From Tetrastigma voinierianum (lineage: Eukaryota; Streptophyta; Magnoliopsida; Vitales; Vitaceae): 64,000 nt of DNA. Location: NCBI GenBank assembly GCA_016808115.1, contig JAEQBH010005431.1, positions 1 to 64,000 of the forward strand, given 5' to 3'. The translations under genes and the position numbers were made by a program. A model generated the notes under the pieces. The model was given only the letters and a program-made list of their open reading frames with translations. It did not search any database and had not been told where the DNA came from. Below are positions 31,239 through 42,648 of the stretch, piece after piece. Position 1 is the first letter of the stretch. Each line of letters begins with the position of its first letter.

Positions 31239-32220
31239 ATGCTCAATAGATCCTACCCTATGCTAAGGAGTGTGCATAAGAAGGTAACAGAAGCTCAGAA
31301 CCAGATGCTTATGAACAAGTTTGAGGCAAGAGAGATTAGGGAGGCGGTGTTCTCTATGCACCCGGACAAATCACCGGGCCTGAATGGTATGAACCCAGAA
31401 TTTTATCAGGCTTACTGGGATATAGTGGGTGGCCAAGTTACAGATGCATGTCTAGGTGTTCTAAATAATGGAGTGCTTCCGGAGCTTTGGAATGAAACAC
31501 ATGTTGTGTTAATCCCAAAGAACGAGAGCCCTTGGAAAATGGCAGATTTGAGACCAATTGCACTCTGTAATGCAAAGGTTTTGGCAAACCGACTGAAGCG
31601 TATCTTGCCAAAGATTATTTCAGAATCCCAGAGTGTTTTTATCCCAGACAATCTCATAACTGACAACATTATGATAGCCTTTGAAATTTGTCATTTTATT
31701 AAGAGAAAGAGACTAGGCAAAAACGGGGTGGTAGCAATGAAAACTTATATGTCCAAGGCATATGATAGACTGGAATGGCAATTTCTGAAGGAAATAATGG
31801 AAAAACGGGGGTTTCATGATAAATGGGTTGGTCTGATCATGCAGTGTGTTTGTTCAGTACAGTACAAGATCCTACACAATGGCACTGAGATTGGTCCCAT
31901 CACACCGGAAGAGGGCTTCGTCAAGGTGTCCCGCTCTCCTCCTATCTATTTATTATTTGTGTTGACAGTCTATCTTCGGCCCTTAAGGAGTTATAGGACA
32001 AAGGATTTATCCATGGATGCAGCATTGCAAGATCTGCATCCCCTATTTCTCATCTTTTCTTTGCCGATGACAATTATTTTTTCTTTAAGGCATGCCTTAG
32101 GGAATGTAGCCGTGTTAAAGAATGCTTGATCCAGTATGAGAAAGCATCAAGGCAGAGAATCAGTCTACAGAAATCCACAGTGGCTTTCAGTCCAAACGTC
32201 TTTGATAGTACAAAATCATA
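31239..32220 (+). pseudogene. LINE reverse transcriptase
   Basis: Non-LTR reverse transcriptase, which copies RNA directly at a nicked target site. The frame 31239-32129 begins within the domain and contains MHPDKSPGLNG, PEFYQAYWD, VVLIPKN and LRPIALCNAKVLANRLK, SQSVFIPDNLITDN and the segment MSKAYDRLEW that carries the first catalytic Asp. A frameshift near 31930-31950 moves the rest to another frame, where the catalytic FADD box is found at about 32057-32071. In many plant L1s the KAYDR motif follows MDMSKAYDR; here the preceding Asp reads TYM, another sign of decay. The methionine at 31239 is not the true start. Confidence 0.9.
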
Positions 32221-32221
32221 A

Positions 32222-32840
32222 ATGTGTGCATTGTTGGGTAAGACCAATGCAGGGCTTGTAGGAAAATATTTGGGGGTGCCGGTCATCATTGAGCGGAACA
32301 AGAAAGCAAATTTCGCTTATATTAAAGGCAAAGTTTGGAGAAAATTATGTGGGTGGAACCGGAAGTTTCTTTCGCGGGACGGGAAAGAAATTTTATTGAA
32401 GGCAGTAGCACAAGCCACACCATCCTTTGTTATGAGAGTTTTCCTTATGCCCATCTCTCTTTGCTTGGAGTTAGAGCGAATGATGAATTCATTTTGGTGG
32501 GGAAGGAACCAAAAGGAGAGAAAAGGGATAAATTGGGCTTCATGGGATCGATTGTGTTTACTGAAGAATGAGGGGTTTGGCTTTCAGGAAATTGCACCTT
32601 CACAATGTTTCTCTTGTAGCAAAACAAGCGTGGAGATTACTATCAAAACCCCATTCACTTGTGGCGAGAATTTATGGGGCAAAATACTTCCCTAATTGTC
32701 GGGTGACAGAAGCTACACTTGGGACAAACCCTAGATATATTTGGAGTATTCATGGAACTCTCCATTTGCTGAAGGCAGTGGCTAGATGGCGCATTGGCTC
32801 GGGTAGAGATGTGGGAATTTAGAATGAACCCTGTGTAGGA
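32222..32840 (+). pseudogene. LINE RT thumb and connection region
   Basis: Continues ORF2 after a stop at 32219. It contains KYLGVPVIIERNK, WNRKFLSRDGKEILLKAV and SFWWGRN, all typical of plant L1 proteins downstream of the RT, then a frame change near 32580 followed by NVSLVAKQAWRLL and WRIGSGRDVGI. The last motif normally leads to a Trp-Glu-x-Pro-Trp stretch; NEPC is seen at 32824 after a stop, and the copia insertion follows at 32868. Confidence 0.88.
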
Positions 32841-32867
32841 TACGATTCTATCAATTCTAGATAACCA

Positions 32868-33868
32868 TGTTAGAACCTGGCGTAATTTTAATGGAGAAAA
32901 GCGAATTCACGTCACGATTTGGAATCGTGGTTTATCTTCTTGATCACGAGAAATTGATGAAGATACGCAAGAACAAACGCCTCAGATCTTCTCGATTGAC
33001 CACTTTGATGAATCGGCTTAATGAATGCCTTCTCCTGATCTCAGAAAATATTTCTCAGAAAACTAAATGTGAGAATTGTACGTATCCTTAGGGTTTGGGA
33101 GGGACTTAGGCCTTCTATATATATTGAGTTCTGACCACGGGCCCTCTCATCACGGGCCGGGCCGTACTCAGCCTACACACTAGCCAGCCCATATGTTTTA
33201 TTAGAAGCTGATAATCTCACTTAGTGGAACCAAACTTAATCCGGTTGCTTTAATTAATAAAGCCATATAAAAGGAAAAACTAACATTCTCCGGCAGGCGA
33301 TATTAATTGAAACAAAGCGTATGCGCTTACTGCTTTATGTGGTCTAGAGATTAATCTTAATAGTTAATCCCGATCCAATAAAGTCTCAAACAGAATCATA
33401 GCGTGGTGCATGTACTCACGCAAGCCCTTCCATGGTCACGAGTGCTTTCAACTTTACTGATATGGATTACATATGGTAGTGTGTTTAAATGGACAATACC
33501 TCATAATGAGTGATACTTCATGTGTTATCCATTTTGTTAGTCCAAATTCTCTCTCCTTAAGTGTCACAAAACCTAGTGTGTCATGGAGAATATCCGTATT
33601 CGTAGTTCGACGAACCTGTATATGTGTTACCTTAATAGGCAACTTTACTTTATATTAGTAACAAAACATCTTTGTTAAGGCTAATGCCAAGAATGCCCCA
33701 TGCTTTGTATTGAGGTTTACACAATGCATGAGATTTTCAACAATTATATGTACTCAACTCGATAAGCCTACATTCACAAATACCTTGTGAATGTAAAGAG
33801 TTGATACAAATTCAATTATTACCAAAATGTAATGAAGTAGTTCATTCTTCATAAAACAACATAAAACA
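32868..33868 (-). repeat. Copia 3' LTR (about 1.0 kb)
   Basis: On the + strand it begins TGTTAGAACCTGGCG at 32868, directly after LINE sequence, and ends ATAAAACA at 33868, followed by the complement of a GTGGGAG-type polypurine tract. On the - strand it therefore starts TGTTTTAT and ends CTAACA. A TATA-like word (TATATATAG on the - strand, near 33114-33124) sits where an LTR promoter is expected. Confidence 0.75.
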
Positions 33869-33884
33869 ATAGCTCCCACTAATT
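33869..33884 (-). other. Copia polypurine tract
   Basis: On the - strand TTAGTGGGAGCTAT abuts the LTR start. AGTGGGAG before a TGTT LTR start is the usual polypurine tract of many plant copia elements. Confidence 0.65.
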
Positions 33885-34189
33885 CACAATATCCCATGAT
33901 ATTCCCTAAACCATTTAATGACATGTCGTCGAATACACAAGGGGCGAAGGCCTTGGAGTTCGCGAGATCTTGCAATCACTTATCATCTGTTGATATGTGC
34001 TCCACTTGGCATCACTTAGTTTGGAACTTTTTTTTCCTTTATGGTCGGGTATTTGACCTCCATTGTGCTTAAGGCTTGCCAGGACCTGCGTTGTTGTTAA
34101 TAAACAACCTTTGCTGAGTTATTGTCTGGCTCTGGTGTATAGGCCTATCCACAAATCAAACACAGTTACTCCTTGGGGTTTCGGGCGAA

Positions 34190-34372
34190 TTACTGAGTAG
34201 TTGTTGAAAAGCATGCTACAAACTCCGCTTGCATGGTAGAAAATGCAATTGATTTCTGTTTCTCACTTTTCCATGACACTGCACCTCCTGCTAACTTAAA
34301 GATATAACCAGTTGTTGACTTCTTTTCATCGGCGGTGACAAAGTGCAGTCCCGAATACCCGACTAGGCACAT
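34190..34372 (-). pseudogene. Copia RNase H fragment
   Basis: Encodes TADEKKSTTGYIFKLAGGAV followed by SWKSEKQKSIAFST and QAEFVA, the signature of copia RNase H (usual form D-x-x-x-RKSTSGYVF ... AVSWKSKKQ ... STTEAEY). The catalytic Glu of the AEF/AEY motif is retained. About 60 of roughly 130 residues remain in one frame. Confidence 0.9.
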
Positions 34373-34849
34373 GAAGTCCGAACATGTTTGTAAATCAACA
34401 TATAGTCTTTTGTCACTTTAGTACCTCGTAACCTTCTTGGCGACAACCCGATGATCATATCCTGAGTTTGGCGATATCTGCCTAGAAGTCACATTCGCGG
34501 CAATATCGAGGCCTAGTGCATACTTGAGCATACATAATACTCCCGAGTGCACTAAGCGTAAGGAACATTCTTCATTTGGGCTTTCTCTGCTATCCCGAAT
34601 GAGGACATTGTGATGAGCTCAGCTTATCACCTTCTGAGACAGGAGCAATTCACGGCTTACATTTATTGCATGTTGAGATCTTTAAAAATTCGATCAACAT
34701 ATGCCTACGAGATAAACCCAATGAGTGCGCAAGAGCGATTCCTATGAATCCTCGATGCCCGGAATGACGCCTCACCAAGGTCCTTCCTTATCGAAGTTCT
34801 TTGATAACATCCTCTTTGTCTCATACAGTAAACCAAAGGTCACTTTGCT

Positions 34850-35319
34850 TGCAAGCGAGGATATCATCCACATAGAGTATTAGGAAAATAAATTTCCTCC
34901 CATGACCTTCACCGGTGTATACATTGATCTACTTTGTTCTCTGACAAAACCATATGAAACATGACACTATAGAGCTTTAAATTACCATTGTCTAGAAGCT
35001 TGCTTGAGACCATAAATAGACTTTTTCAGTCTACATACAAGTTTTCTTTGAATCATTGCCACAAAACCTTCGTGTTTGCATCATATAGACTTCTTCATTA
35101 AGGTCTCAGGTGAGAAAGAATGAGTTTAACATCCATCTGGTGTAACTCCATATCAAAATGAGCAACTAATGCCATGATCACTCTGAAAGAATCTTTAGAA
35201 GAGACTGGAGAAAAAGTTGCTTCATAGTCTACTCCTTCTCTCTGAGTGAAACCTTTGGCTACCAGTCTGGCTTTAAACTTTTCAACCTTTCCTTTAGAGT
35301 CCCTTTTAGTCTTATACAC
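34850..35319 (-). pseudogene. Copia reverse transcriptase fragments
   Basis: The frame 35319-35098 contains KFKARLVAKGFTQREGVDY and FSPVSSKDSFRVIMAL, then ELHQMDVK, the N-terminal fingers and first catalytic Asp of copia RT. The palm motif LILYVDDI is readable on the - strand near 34858-34885 in a different frame. Sequence between them (34.9-35.1 kb) is degraded. Together they confirm the - strand orientation of the element. Confidence 0.88.
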
Positions 35320-36424
35320 CCATTTGCAGCCAGTAGATTCTATGACAATCGGAGTAATTGATAAGTTCCCGAGCTCAGTTATGCCTCATGGGTTGAATTT
35401 CATCTCTACCGTTTACATCCGACCACGATTCGGATTGAAGACAAGCTTGACTTCCTCATAAGTTGTTAGATTAGTCAAGAACCAATATCGTAGTCTTGCT
35501 CTCCTATATAGACTAAATAGTCAGGTGGTGGCGATCGTCTCTCCACAGTGGATCTCCTTCTTGGAGTAGTAATAGCCACATTCTGCTTTGAGAGCGTGAA
35601 GCACCGTGGGGTGTCTCAACAACGGGATCCCCTAGTCTCAACGAGGTTCAATATGGTGTGTGGGAGTTTCCACAATTATACGTATGGGAGGAATACGAGA
35701 TCCACATTACTCATGTCTTATCATCCTCGATAGTACGTGACGGCTACTCTCTTCGGCCACATCAAACTCCAAAACTTAGAGCATGCAGCGATTCCACAAT
35801 TCTTGTGCCTCCATTGGGATTATAGAGGCAAGTATCACTTGAATGTTCGGGTAAGATACAAAATAACACCTAGTGGTTCTGGAGTCGACTTGCTTAATGT
35901 TGGATTATATAGCACTTCCGGCAGGACATCCCAAACCTTAAGATGGTTTAGTAGGCTTTGTGGAGTCCATAATTCAAAAGGAGTCAATGGAACAGACTTT
36001 CGTAGGTACACGATTCAAAATGTACAAAGGCTGTGAGTTGAGAAACCAGCGTAAGCCAAGGGTAAATTTGTCCTACTTATCATACTCCTTACCATTTCCA
36101 TAAGAGTCACGATTCGCGCCTTTCATTATACCATTTGCTTAGGACTCCCGGGCATAGTAAGTGTGCCACTATCCGAGTCCTCTAAGTATTTGGCAAATGG
36201 CCCCTTAAGGCATCGACATCGCCATGCTTGCCATAATACTCCATCTCCACCTCGGTCCCCGAGATCTAACAACCTTTATGACTTTTCCCAATTGTTTCTC
36301 GGCTTGGTCCAGAAAAATCTTGAATTTTCAAGGGACTCGAGACTTTTCTTTAATCAAGTACAAATAACCATATCGAGAATAGTCATCAATAAATGTGATG
36401 AAATAAAAATTTCTACCTGGTACA

Positions 36425-36827
36425 TACCTTAAGGTCCACTTATATCGGTGTGAATGACTTCAATAGAGTCGGAACTACGAGATTTGCCGATTTCTTTCTT
36501 ATCTTGGTCATTTTACCCCTGTGATCCTACGCATATCTCTAAGTCATTTTTAAGAGCGGGCGAATATTGATCTTTTATCAGCCTTTCTCTATCCTTAGAG
36601 ATATGGCCAAAGTACGTTATGCCATAATGCATAAGACTCTTCTTAGAGTAGTAGTCTCTTAGAAACATGACCTTTTCGGTAGTATAAGCTACGTATATGT
36701 CATCGGAGATAAACTTAATCTGTATAATCCGTTGGACATATGGCCGGTACCCAACCTTATTTGAATTAAGAAATATTGAAATAATATTGCTCTTAATTTC
36801 AAAAGAATAATCATGAATCGAACGCAA
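36425..36827 (-). pseudogene. Copia integrase N-terminus and core start
   Basis: The frame 36827-36513 ends in LMHYGITYFGHISKDRERL and EICVGSQG, matching the copia integrase zinc-binding region (usual LWHxRLGHIS ... C-x-x-C). The second zinc Cys is not seen. Downstream on the - strand at 36475-36432, DSIEVIHTDISGP marks the first catalytic Asp of the integrase core, with a stop right after. The rest of the core (35.5-36.4 kb) is not readable. Confidence 0.82.
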
Positions 36828-37100
36828 TCTTTTGAAACTAAATTCCTTCTAAAGGAAGATCGTAAAATAATGTCTTTCAACATCAATTTAAAACCGGGAT
36901 GCAAACTAGATTACATCTCCCACGAACATGACGACCTTCGTTATTTCCCACGAGTGAGCTTTGATTCATCACTTGTTTGGCTTCCTCCGGTTTATGAATC
37001 CTGTATGGTAAATCACGGCACGATTAAGTTGCTCCACTATCAAGCCACGAAGCGGATGGTGCGAGATGAGTTGGATTCACAAACAAGAGTATTAAAAGAA

Positions 37101-37640
37101 TCATTGCACAGCAAGCCCACGCTTGGACATCCAAGCTTTAAATTTTGCACAGTCCTTCTTCATGTGACCTTTCTTCTTACAAAAGAAGCAGCGATCACCA
37201 TCCTTTTTCAAGAATGTCTTCTTTGGACCTATATTGTCAGATTGACCGGTAGTTTCATGAGCACCTTTATGAGTTCGACTTTTGAACTTCTTATTCTTCC
37301 TCTTATGGGGACTTGCAGCATATAAGGCCATATGCTCTCTCGCTTCTTAAGCTACTCTTCCTCTGCCACCACCACTTGCTATCAAGTCATTTGCGACCGT
37401 CTCATCTTGGGAATTGTAGTTTGTCTTTATAATCCCAAAATCGGGTGGAAGGGTGTTCAGGGCTTGATGCACAATGCAAGCATCAGGAATGGTAACATTA
37501 AGAGCTTGGAGTTTTGCCTTTAGGTCCACCATCCTCAGGACATAATCTACGACGGTACATACCATCATGCTTCATGTTGAAGAGCTTTTGAAGAAGTGTT
37601 CCAACCTCGGCATTTGATGAAACTTCGATTTCTAGCCTCT
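37101..37640 (-). pseudogene. gag: Copia gag with zinc knuckle
   Basis: The - strand pieces include AEVGTLLQKLFNMKHDG near 37600-37550, LKAKLQALNVTIPDACIVHQ (37568-37347 frame), and then the nucleocapsid segment with CFFCKKKGHMKKDC (CX2CX4HX4C, intact) in 37331-37101. A frameshift near 37345 separates capsid-like and knuckle parts. Gag packages the element RNA. The knuckle is followed by KFKAWMSKRG, usual in this copia group. Confidence 0.88.
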
Positions 37641-38700
37641 TATATTGCCATCATTCCTTAGCGATGCAGTCTCTTGGTAAACCACTTTTCAAATGTTCTT
37701 GTATGGATTTCTTCATTGTCAATGAGCAAATCCTATATTCTCCTCTCCCGGAGTAGCAAAGTCAGAGTTTCTACGGCTTGATGCTAGTGATTTGTGATGC
37801 TCTGTAGAAGCATCCATTATGAGCGCCATGTGAACATCGCGACTCCATTCCAAACGAGAAAGTCCTCTTTCCGTTTCTTGAAATTCAATCGGTAAGGATC
37901 TCGGGTGAAATGGAATTACCGCTTCCTTGAAAAATTGGCGAAAAATAAAACAAAAACAATACAATCGTCGTGAATACTCATAGAGAATTGCATACATCAT
38001 CACATAATCACCTTTGGGCGAGAAAATATGACATGCGGTTAATACCTCTCCATGGCCAGTGACCATGAGAACATATTCTAATCCTTACATTAGAAATCAC
38101 CGCGATTGTATGAACCGCTAAGATCGGTCATTCTCGAAGCACATGCCATACATGTATCCCTCCATGAAATAACACGGGGGATCTCACTCCTTTGGGAGTA
38201 TGTCACGTAATAAAGCAAGAGACATCCCGCCTGATATGAGATTGATATTTTCTCAAGTAATCAAGTGTACCACTTTGGCGGTCGCGACCCTAATTGAATG
38301 TGAAAATCGCAAGTACAGGGATATTAACTTTATGTATCACATTATATATATGTAATGTTAATTATCTTTAATTCAATTTATTCATGACAATGAATTTAGA
38401 CTCTACACGGAGTCTAATGCGATTCTCATATTCATCTCTTAGCAACCATATGTATTTGAAACCATGAAATACCAAAATACGTAAAAATACCTAATTTCTA
38501 GGCGTACCATAGGGTTTTGTCGCATTTTCATATCTGTAAAAGCTTGAAACATACTAAGTCAATATACCACATTGTGAAATTTTACGTCACAGTCTGTAGA
38601 TATCGGAAATTGCCCAAAAATACCCTCGCGCGGCGCCCTCACGCGCCACCAAAAGGCTCGGCGCGTGTGTATTAGCGATGGCGGCAACGTGTCTGTTCTT
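37641..38700 (-). other. Copia leader / gag upstream region
   Basis: Contains a 115-codon open frame on the - strand (38066-37719) with no gag motif; I treat it as chance or a very diverged gag N-terminus. From 38070 to 38600 the sequence is AT-rich and noncoding. No initiator-tRNA primer site could be found, which leaves the element's 5' boundary open. Confidence 0.4.
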
Positions 38701-38714
38701 CCGGGTTATGTTGG

Positions 38715-38890
38715 CCAGATCGGCGTTGGCCGGGTCGGGCTTCGTCGTTGACCGTTAATGGTCGGCGGTGGCCGGGTCGAGTAGGGTCGTTGGCCAGTTG
38801 ATTGGGGTCGGGTCGTTGACCGGGTCGGGTCATTGACCGTTGACCGGGTCGAGTCGTTGACCGGGTCGATCAATATCGGGTCGTCGAATT
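38715..38890. repeat. GTTGACCGGGTC word array
   Basis: The 12-mer GTTGACCGGGTC occurs exactly at 38815, 38839 and 38856, and variants (GTTGGCCGGGTC, GTTGACCGTTAA, ATTGACCGTTGACC) fill the interval 38725-38870. The words are partly self-complementary (GGTCA/TGACC). It is part of a strongly GC-rich block (38.6-39.24 kb) inside the copia leader, in contrast to AT-rich flanks. Confidence 0.85.
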
Positions 38891-39343
38891 CGGTCAAAGT
38901 GGTCGAAGGCGAGTCGAGAGATAGCGTCATCATGATGTCGCCTTGACCCGCGTCATCACCGCGTTAAGCGGCCGCGTCGGCGGCCCGCACGTCGGTGATA
39001 CGTCGGCGTCCACTCGCCCGAGCCGGGTCAGCCAAGCCTGGTCGGGCGGATCGGTTTAGCCGTGTCCCGGTTCTTGGCCCCGGGTATCGCGGCGTCGGCG
39101 TAACCCGTTAGGCGGATGTCGGCGGCGTGTCCTTCGCAGCGGCCGTGCGTCGATGCGTGGCGGCGTGTCGGCCCGCGTGGTAGCGTCCGACCACCTCCGT
39201 GACCGGGCCACCAGATGTGATCGTCTCGTCGTGTAGATTCCAAATATGCAAAAATATTTAATTTTAGTTTATCGAAAAACTCAGGGACGAATGCGCGATT
39301 TTCATAAAACCCAAAAAAATTTTCTCCAATTCCGCCGGATAGT

Positions 39344-39835
39344 TTGGATCCAACTTTACAAACACTACCTGTGCATGGGTTGGAAAAGGGTAAGGTTTGC
39401 TCCCTCATATCAATGAATGAGAAGAGATGGGATAGTGATATCTTGAACGATCTCTTCAGTGCTAGGGACAGGGACCTCATCCTAAAAGTTCCGTTAAGTA
39501 TTAGAGAAGAGAGAATGATGGATGGTCTTGGCATATGGAAAGGAGGGGAGAGTACACTGTGAAGAGTGGGTATCGACATTTGCTGGGTGAAAGGAGAAGC
39601 CAAGGGGGGAGAAGACTCGGGATGGACGCTGATATGGAAGCTTTCCGTACCAGAAAAGGTGAAGAATTTCCTTTGGAGAGCTGGAGCGGGCCTACTTCCC
39701 ACGATACAGGCGCTGCATGGTATGCGGAGTAGTGAATTCCAGCTTGTGTCCATGCTGTCGGGATGCCATTGAGGACACATTACATGCAGTCTTCAGGTGC
39801 AGTACAATAAAATACATATGGACACAAGCATTAGT
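39344..39835 (+). pseudogene. LINE zf-RVT (zinc-binding) region
   Basis: Resumes the LINE ORF2 after the copia insertion: DLFSARDRDLILKVPLS near 39452-39500, then in another frame YTVKSGYRHLLG (39550), then VPEKVKNFLWRAGAGLLPT and the final Cys/His segment near 39740-39780. These are the standard order in plant L1 zf-RVT domains. At least three frame changes occur within 500 bases. Confidence 0.88.
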
Positions 39836-40134
39836 GGAGGTGAATTCTAGAAGTGCTCATTCTTTTGTAGAATGGTGCAATGAAAAAAATTCCTATGGAA
39901 GAGCTGCAGATGGTAGCCACTATATGCTGGGAAATCTAGAACAGGAGAAATCAATTGGTCTGGAATGGGAGGAGAATTTCAGATGGCCAGGTGTTACTAT
40001 TAGCACGACAATCAGTGGAGCAATGGAGGGATATGCATACAGTCCCTACTCCCTAGCAGCTTCTGGCAGTCCCCTTGGAAGAGAAATGGTCGCCTCCGTT
40101 AATCGGGTAAACAAAGTGCAATTTTTATGGAGCT

Positions 40135-40540
40135 TTGTTTGAGGATAAGGGGAAAGTTGGCATCGGCTTTCTTCTCCGTGATCATCAGGGCAAGTTTCTG
40201 ATTGCAAAGGCGGAAAGCGCCCAAGTCCCCATGGATGCTATGACAGCTAAGCAACTCTTCTATGGATCAGGTCGAATAATATTTGACTATCTATTACTCG
40301 CATCGGCTATAAACAACCCTGGATCTTATTATTCTTCACTAGGATTGATTATTCAGGATTGTATAGACCTGGTGCGGGCAATACCAGAAAGTTTCGATTA
40401 ATTTCGTGCGACGATCAGCGAACTATGTAGCTCGTCTCTTATCTAGATCAGCTGGTTCAGAGTCTGGTCATGGTGAATGGGTTGGAAATCCTCCAGAAAG
40501 TATTATGGATGTAATTTTCTCTTTAGTTGATTTAATAAAT
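40135..40540 (+). pseudogene. LINE C-terminal RNase H (RVT_3-type)
   Basis: Contains GIGFLLRDHQGKFLIAKAES near 40160-40215 and, in a second frame, FVRRSANYVARLLSRSA (40403-40453) then a PPESIMDVI end. This is the RNase H-like domain at the end of many plant L1 ORF2 proteins. The middle is disordered by a frameshift near 40400. The A9 tail lies about 30 bases after its end. Confidence 0.85.
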
Positions 40541-40569
40541 ATTACATCTTTTTTCTGTCCAAAAAAAAA

Positions 40570-41613
40570 GATAATAGATAATCTCTTTTTTTTTAAAGGA
40601 AAATTAATCTTATTGATTCAAGCGTCTGATAGATACATAGATTTAAAGTCTAATTACTTCAAAATCGTAAAGGTCGCGTGAGCTTAAGTTAATATAGCAT
40701 GTCATCGTATGCCTTCTGAATTTGATAAAATATATCTACATTAAGTTTTGACGTCTTGAAAGCAGTAATCTAATATCTTATTTGATTGAATCAGTTTAGT
40801 TGTTTGAATCGCCTCTGAAATAAAGCATTCTGTAAACGATAAGCATCACGTCGTAACAATAAACTGACAAGCCAGCTTAATAAGTAATAAGAGGCAGCAA
40901 TAAGCCAGCTTGTCATAATAAAACTGATAGCCAATACGATATCCTGTCTTATGGCAAACTGTGAGCAGAAAATAAAATAAAGAAATGTAGAAGGGTAATT
41001 TTAAACCAAAAATAACAAAAAAAAATCACCATTTTAAGGAAACTAAACTAAAAGATAATAAAGGGGAAAATAAGGAAAGGGGCGGCTAAGGTTTCACGCT
41101 ATATTAATGGATAATCTTCTTAATTTTGATCATTCTGTGGGTTTTGGCCAATACGGGAAAACTTATGTGGCTTGTAGGTTAATTTTGATTTACATATGAT
41201 CCTATTAAATAATATTTCTTAGAAATTCAATTTTTAATTGAAAATTTTAATTTAACATCAATAAATATTTTTATAATTTTTATATTAGAAATATTTTTCA
41301 ATATCATATATAAATAGGGACAATTACTGGTCCAGTTGGTTCAATTTATAGTTTAATTTAGTAAAAAATAATCAATCCATTAATATAATGGTGTGTCAGA
41401 TGACTCAGATTAAGCCCATTTCACGTGAATTCTTTTTCTTTTTTCGTTTGTTTGTTTGTCTGTTAGTTTGTTTTTAACTAGAAAGTGTGTTTTAGGGTGA
41501 ACCTTAATGGGCAGGCCTACCAAGTTATCAATGGGCTTGCAGTTATAGGTATTTGAAGGCTTCCAATAAATGGTTTGGATCGGTGAGGTGCAAAATCCAT
41601 AATAAAAAATTAA
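40570..41613. other. AT-rich intergenic sequence
   Basis: No gene or domain recognised in either strand; all frames are short. A TGTTTG/TTTGTTTG-rich patch lies near 41448-41475. Nothing else of note. Confidence 0.6.
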
Positions 41614-42177
41614 GGGTTAAAGGGCATTTGCCCTCAATTTTGGCTTAGATATCAATTTAGTCCCTTAACTTCTTTTTTTTAATGTTATTTTTGTCCTTTT
41701 CAACTATGGTATAGGTATTTAGCTTCTGAACACTTTTATTTTTTGTCATTTTTACTTATGTAGAATTTAAAACAAATAATTTTTGTCTTTCTCTCATAAT
41801 AGTTTAATACTTATATAGATAAATAAATAAAACAACTTAAAAGAAATAGAAATAAAATATTGAGATCAAATCTTTTTTTTTTTTTTTTTTAATTTTAGTT
41901 CCCTCCTTCAACACCAACTTCATCAAACAATTTTTTTTTCTTTTTGATAGCACTTCCATTTTTAGGCTACCATGTTTAATTCCTAAAAAGAATCCTAAGA
42001 AATTTTTAAAAAAATATGTTTAGTTTAATAATAAAAAATCAGTTTTGTCAGAGAATGGTAAAAAAATTTATTTGATTGGTTTTAAATACTAGAAAGTCAA
42101 AATAAGAAAAACAAATTAGTTGAGGAAATAAGTTAACAACTAGGACATATTTGAGGGGCAAAAACACCATTTAACCC
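41614..42177. mobile_element. Mutator-like MITE (564 bp)
   Basis: Terminal inverted repeats: the left end reads GGGTTAAAGGGCATTTGCCC and the right end, on the - strand, GGGTTAAATGGTGTTTTTGC, both then running into CCTCAA. The element is flanked on both sides by the 9-base sequence AAAAATTAA (41605-41613 and 42178-42186). A 9-bp target duplication with moderately long inverted repeats and no coding capacity points to a non-autonomous Mutator-like element. The AT richness of the duplicated bases is the main doubt. Confidence 0.7.
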
Positions 42178-42186
42178 AAAAATTAA

Positions 42187-42648
42187 AAATAAATTATACT
42201 TACTTTTTCCTCAAATACTAATAAGAAAAGGGAAAAAGGGAAAAATATGCAATAGAACCGATCATACTATTTTAAAAATGAATTTTATTCCAAAACTACA
42301 GTATATAAGTGATATCTCAATTTTCATTTCTATACGTAATATATTTATTATATTAACATACTTGTTAAAAACAGAAAAGATCTCCAACCACCATCCTACA
42401 TTTTCCTTTCTTTATGTGCAAAAGTAATATTTCTAGCTCTTAGAGTATATTTTAAAGTGTTTTTAAACAAAATATAAAATTGGGAAACCTTTTGTCAATA
42501 GGAAGCTTGTGATGAAGGAATGCACAATAATTCCAACAAAATCTCTTCAAATATGGGTAGCCTTTTGTTTATAAAACCCCTACAGTGAAATTTAGCACAA
42601 AAGTTTAATTTCTTACATGATATATTCAAATATGTTCACTGATTGGTT
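42187..42648. other. AT-rich intergenic sequence
   Basis: No open frame of interest and no domain. It ends at the left LTR of the next element. Confidence 0.6.

Larger units (their letters stand above)
32868..39330 (-). mobile_element. Ty1/copia retrotransposon inserted in the LINE
   Basis: A - strand element with the copia gene order when read right to left: gag with CCHC (37.6-37.1 kb), integrase zinc region and core (36.8-36.4), RT (35.3-34.85), RNase H (34.4-34.2), polypurine tract and 3' LTR (33.88-32.87). Every gene is broken. On the right, 38.07-39.33 kb is leader-like noncoding sequence with a CpG-rich word array, but I see no second copy of the 1-kb LTR there, so the 5' LTR is lost or too diverged. 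No clear 5-bp target duplication flanks the block. Confidence 0.85.
30700..40569 (+). mobile_element. L1-type LINE, split by a copia insertion
   Basis: The two halves are 30.70-32.87 kb (end of endonuclease region, RT, thumb, start of zf-RVT) and 39.34-40.57 kb (zf-RVT, RNase H, 3' tail). The protein similarity resumes at 39344 almost exactly where it stops near 32840, so the 6.5-kb block between them is an insertion. The 3' end is a nine-base A run at 40561-40569, the expected end of a retroposed LINE. The 5' part, including most of the endonuclease, is missing or unrecognisable, as is usual for 5'-truncated copies. Confidence 0.88.

Noticed and set aside
36813..37325. 170-codon frame on the + strand
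   Set aside because: Antisense to the copia gag/integrase relic, whose - strand motifs (zinc knuckle, HIS motif) are clear.
39028..39780. Long open frame (250 codons) on the - strand
   Set aside because: It runs antisense through the GC-rich copia leader and the LINE zf-RVT relic. GC richness lowers stop frequency, and no domain or plausible start context is seen.
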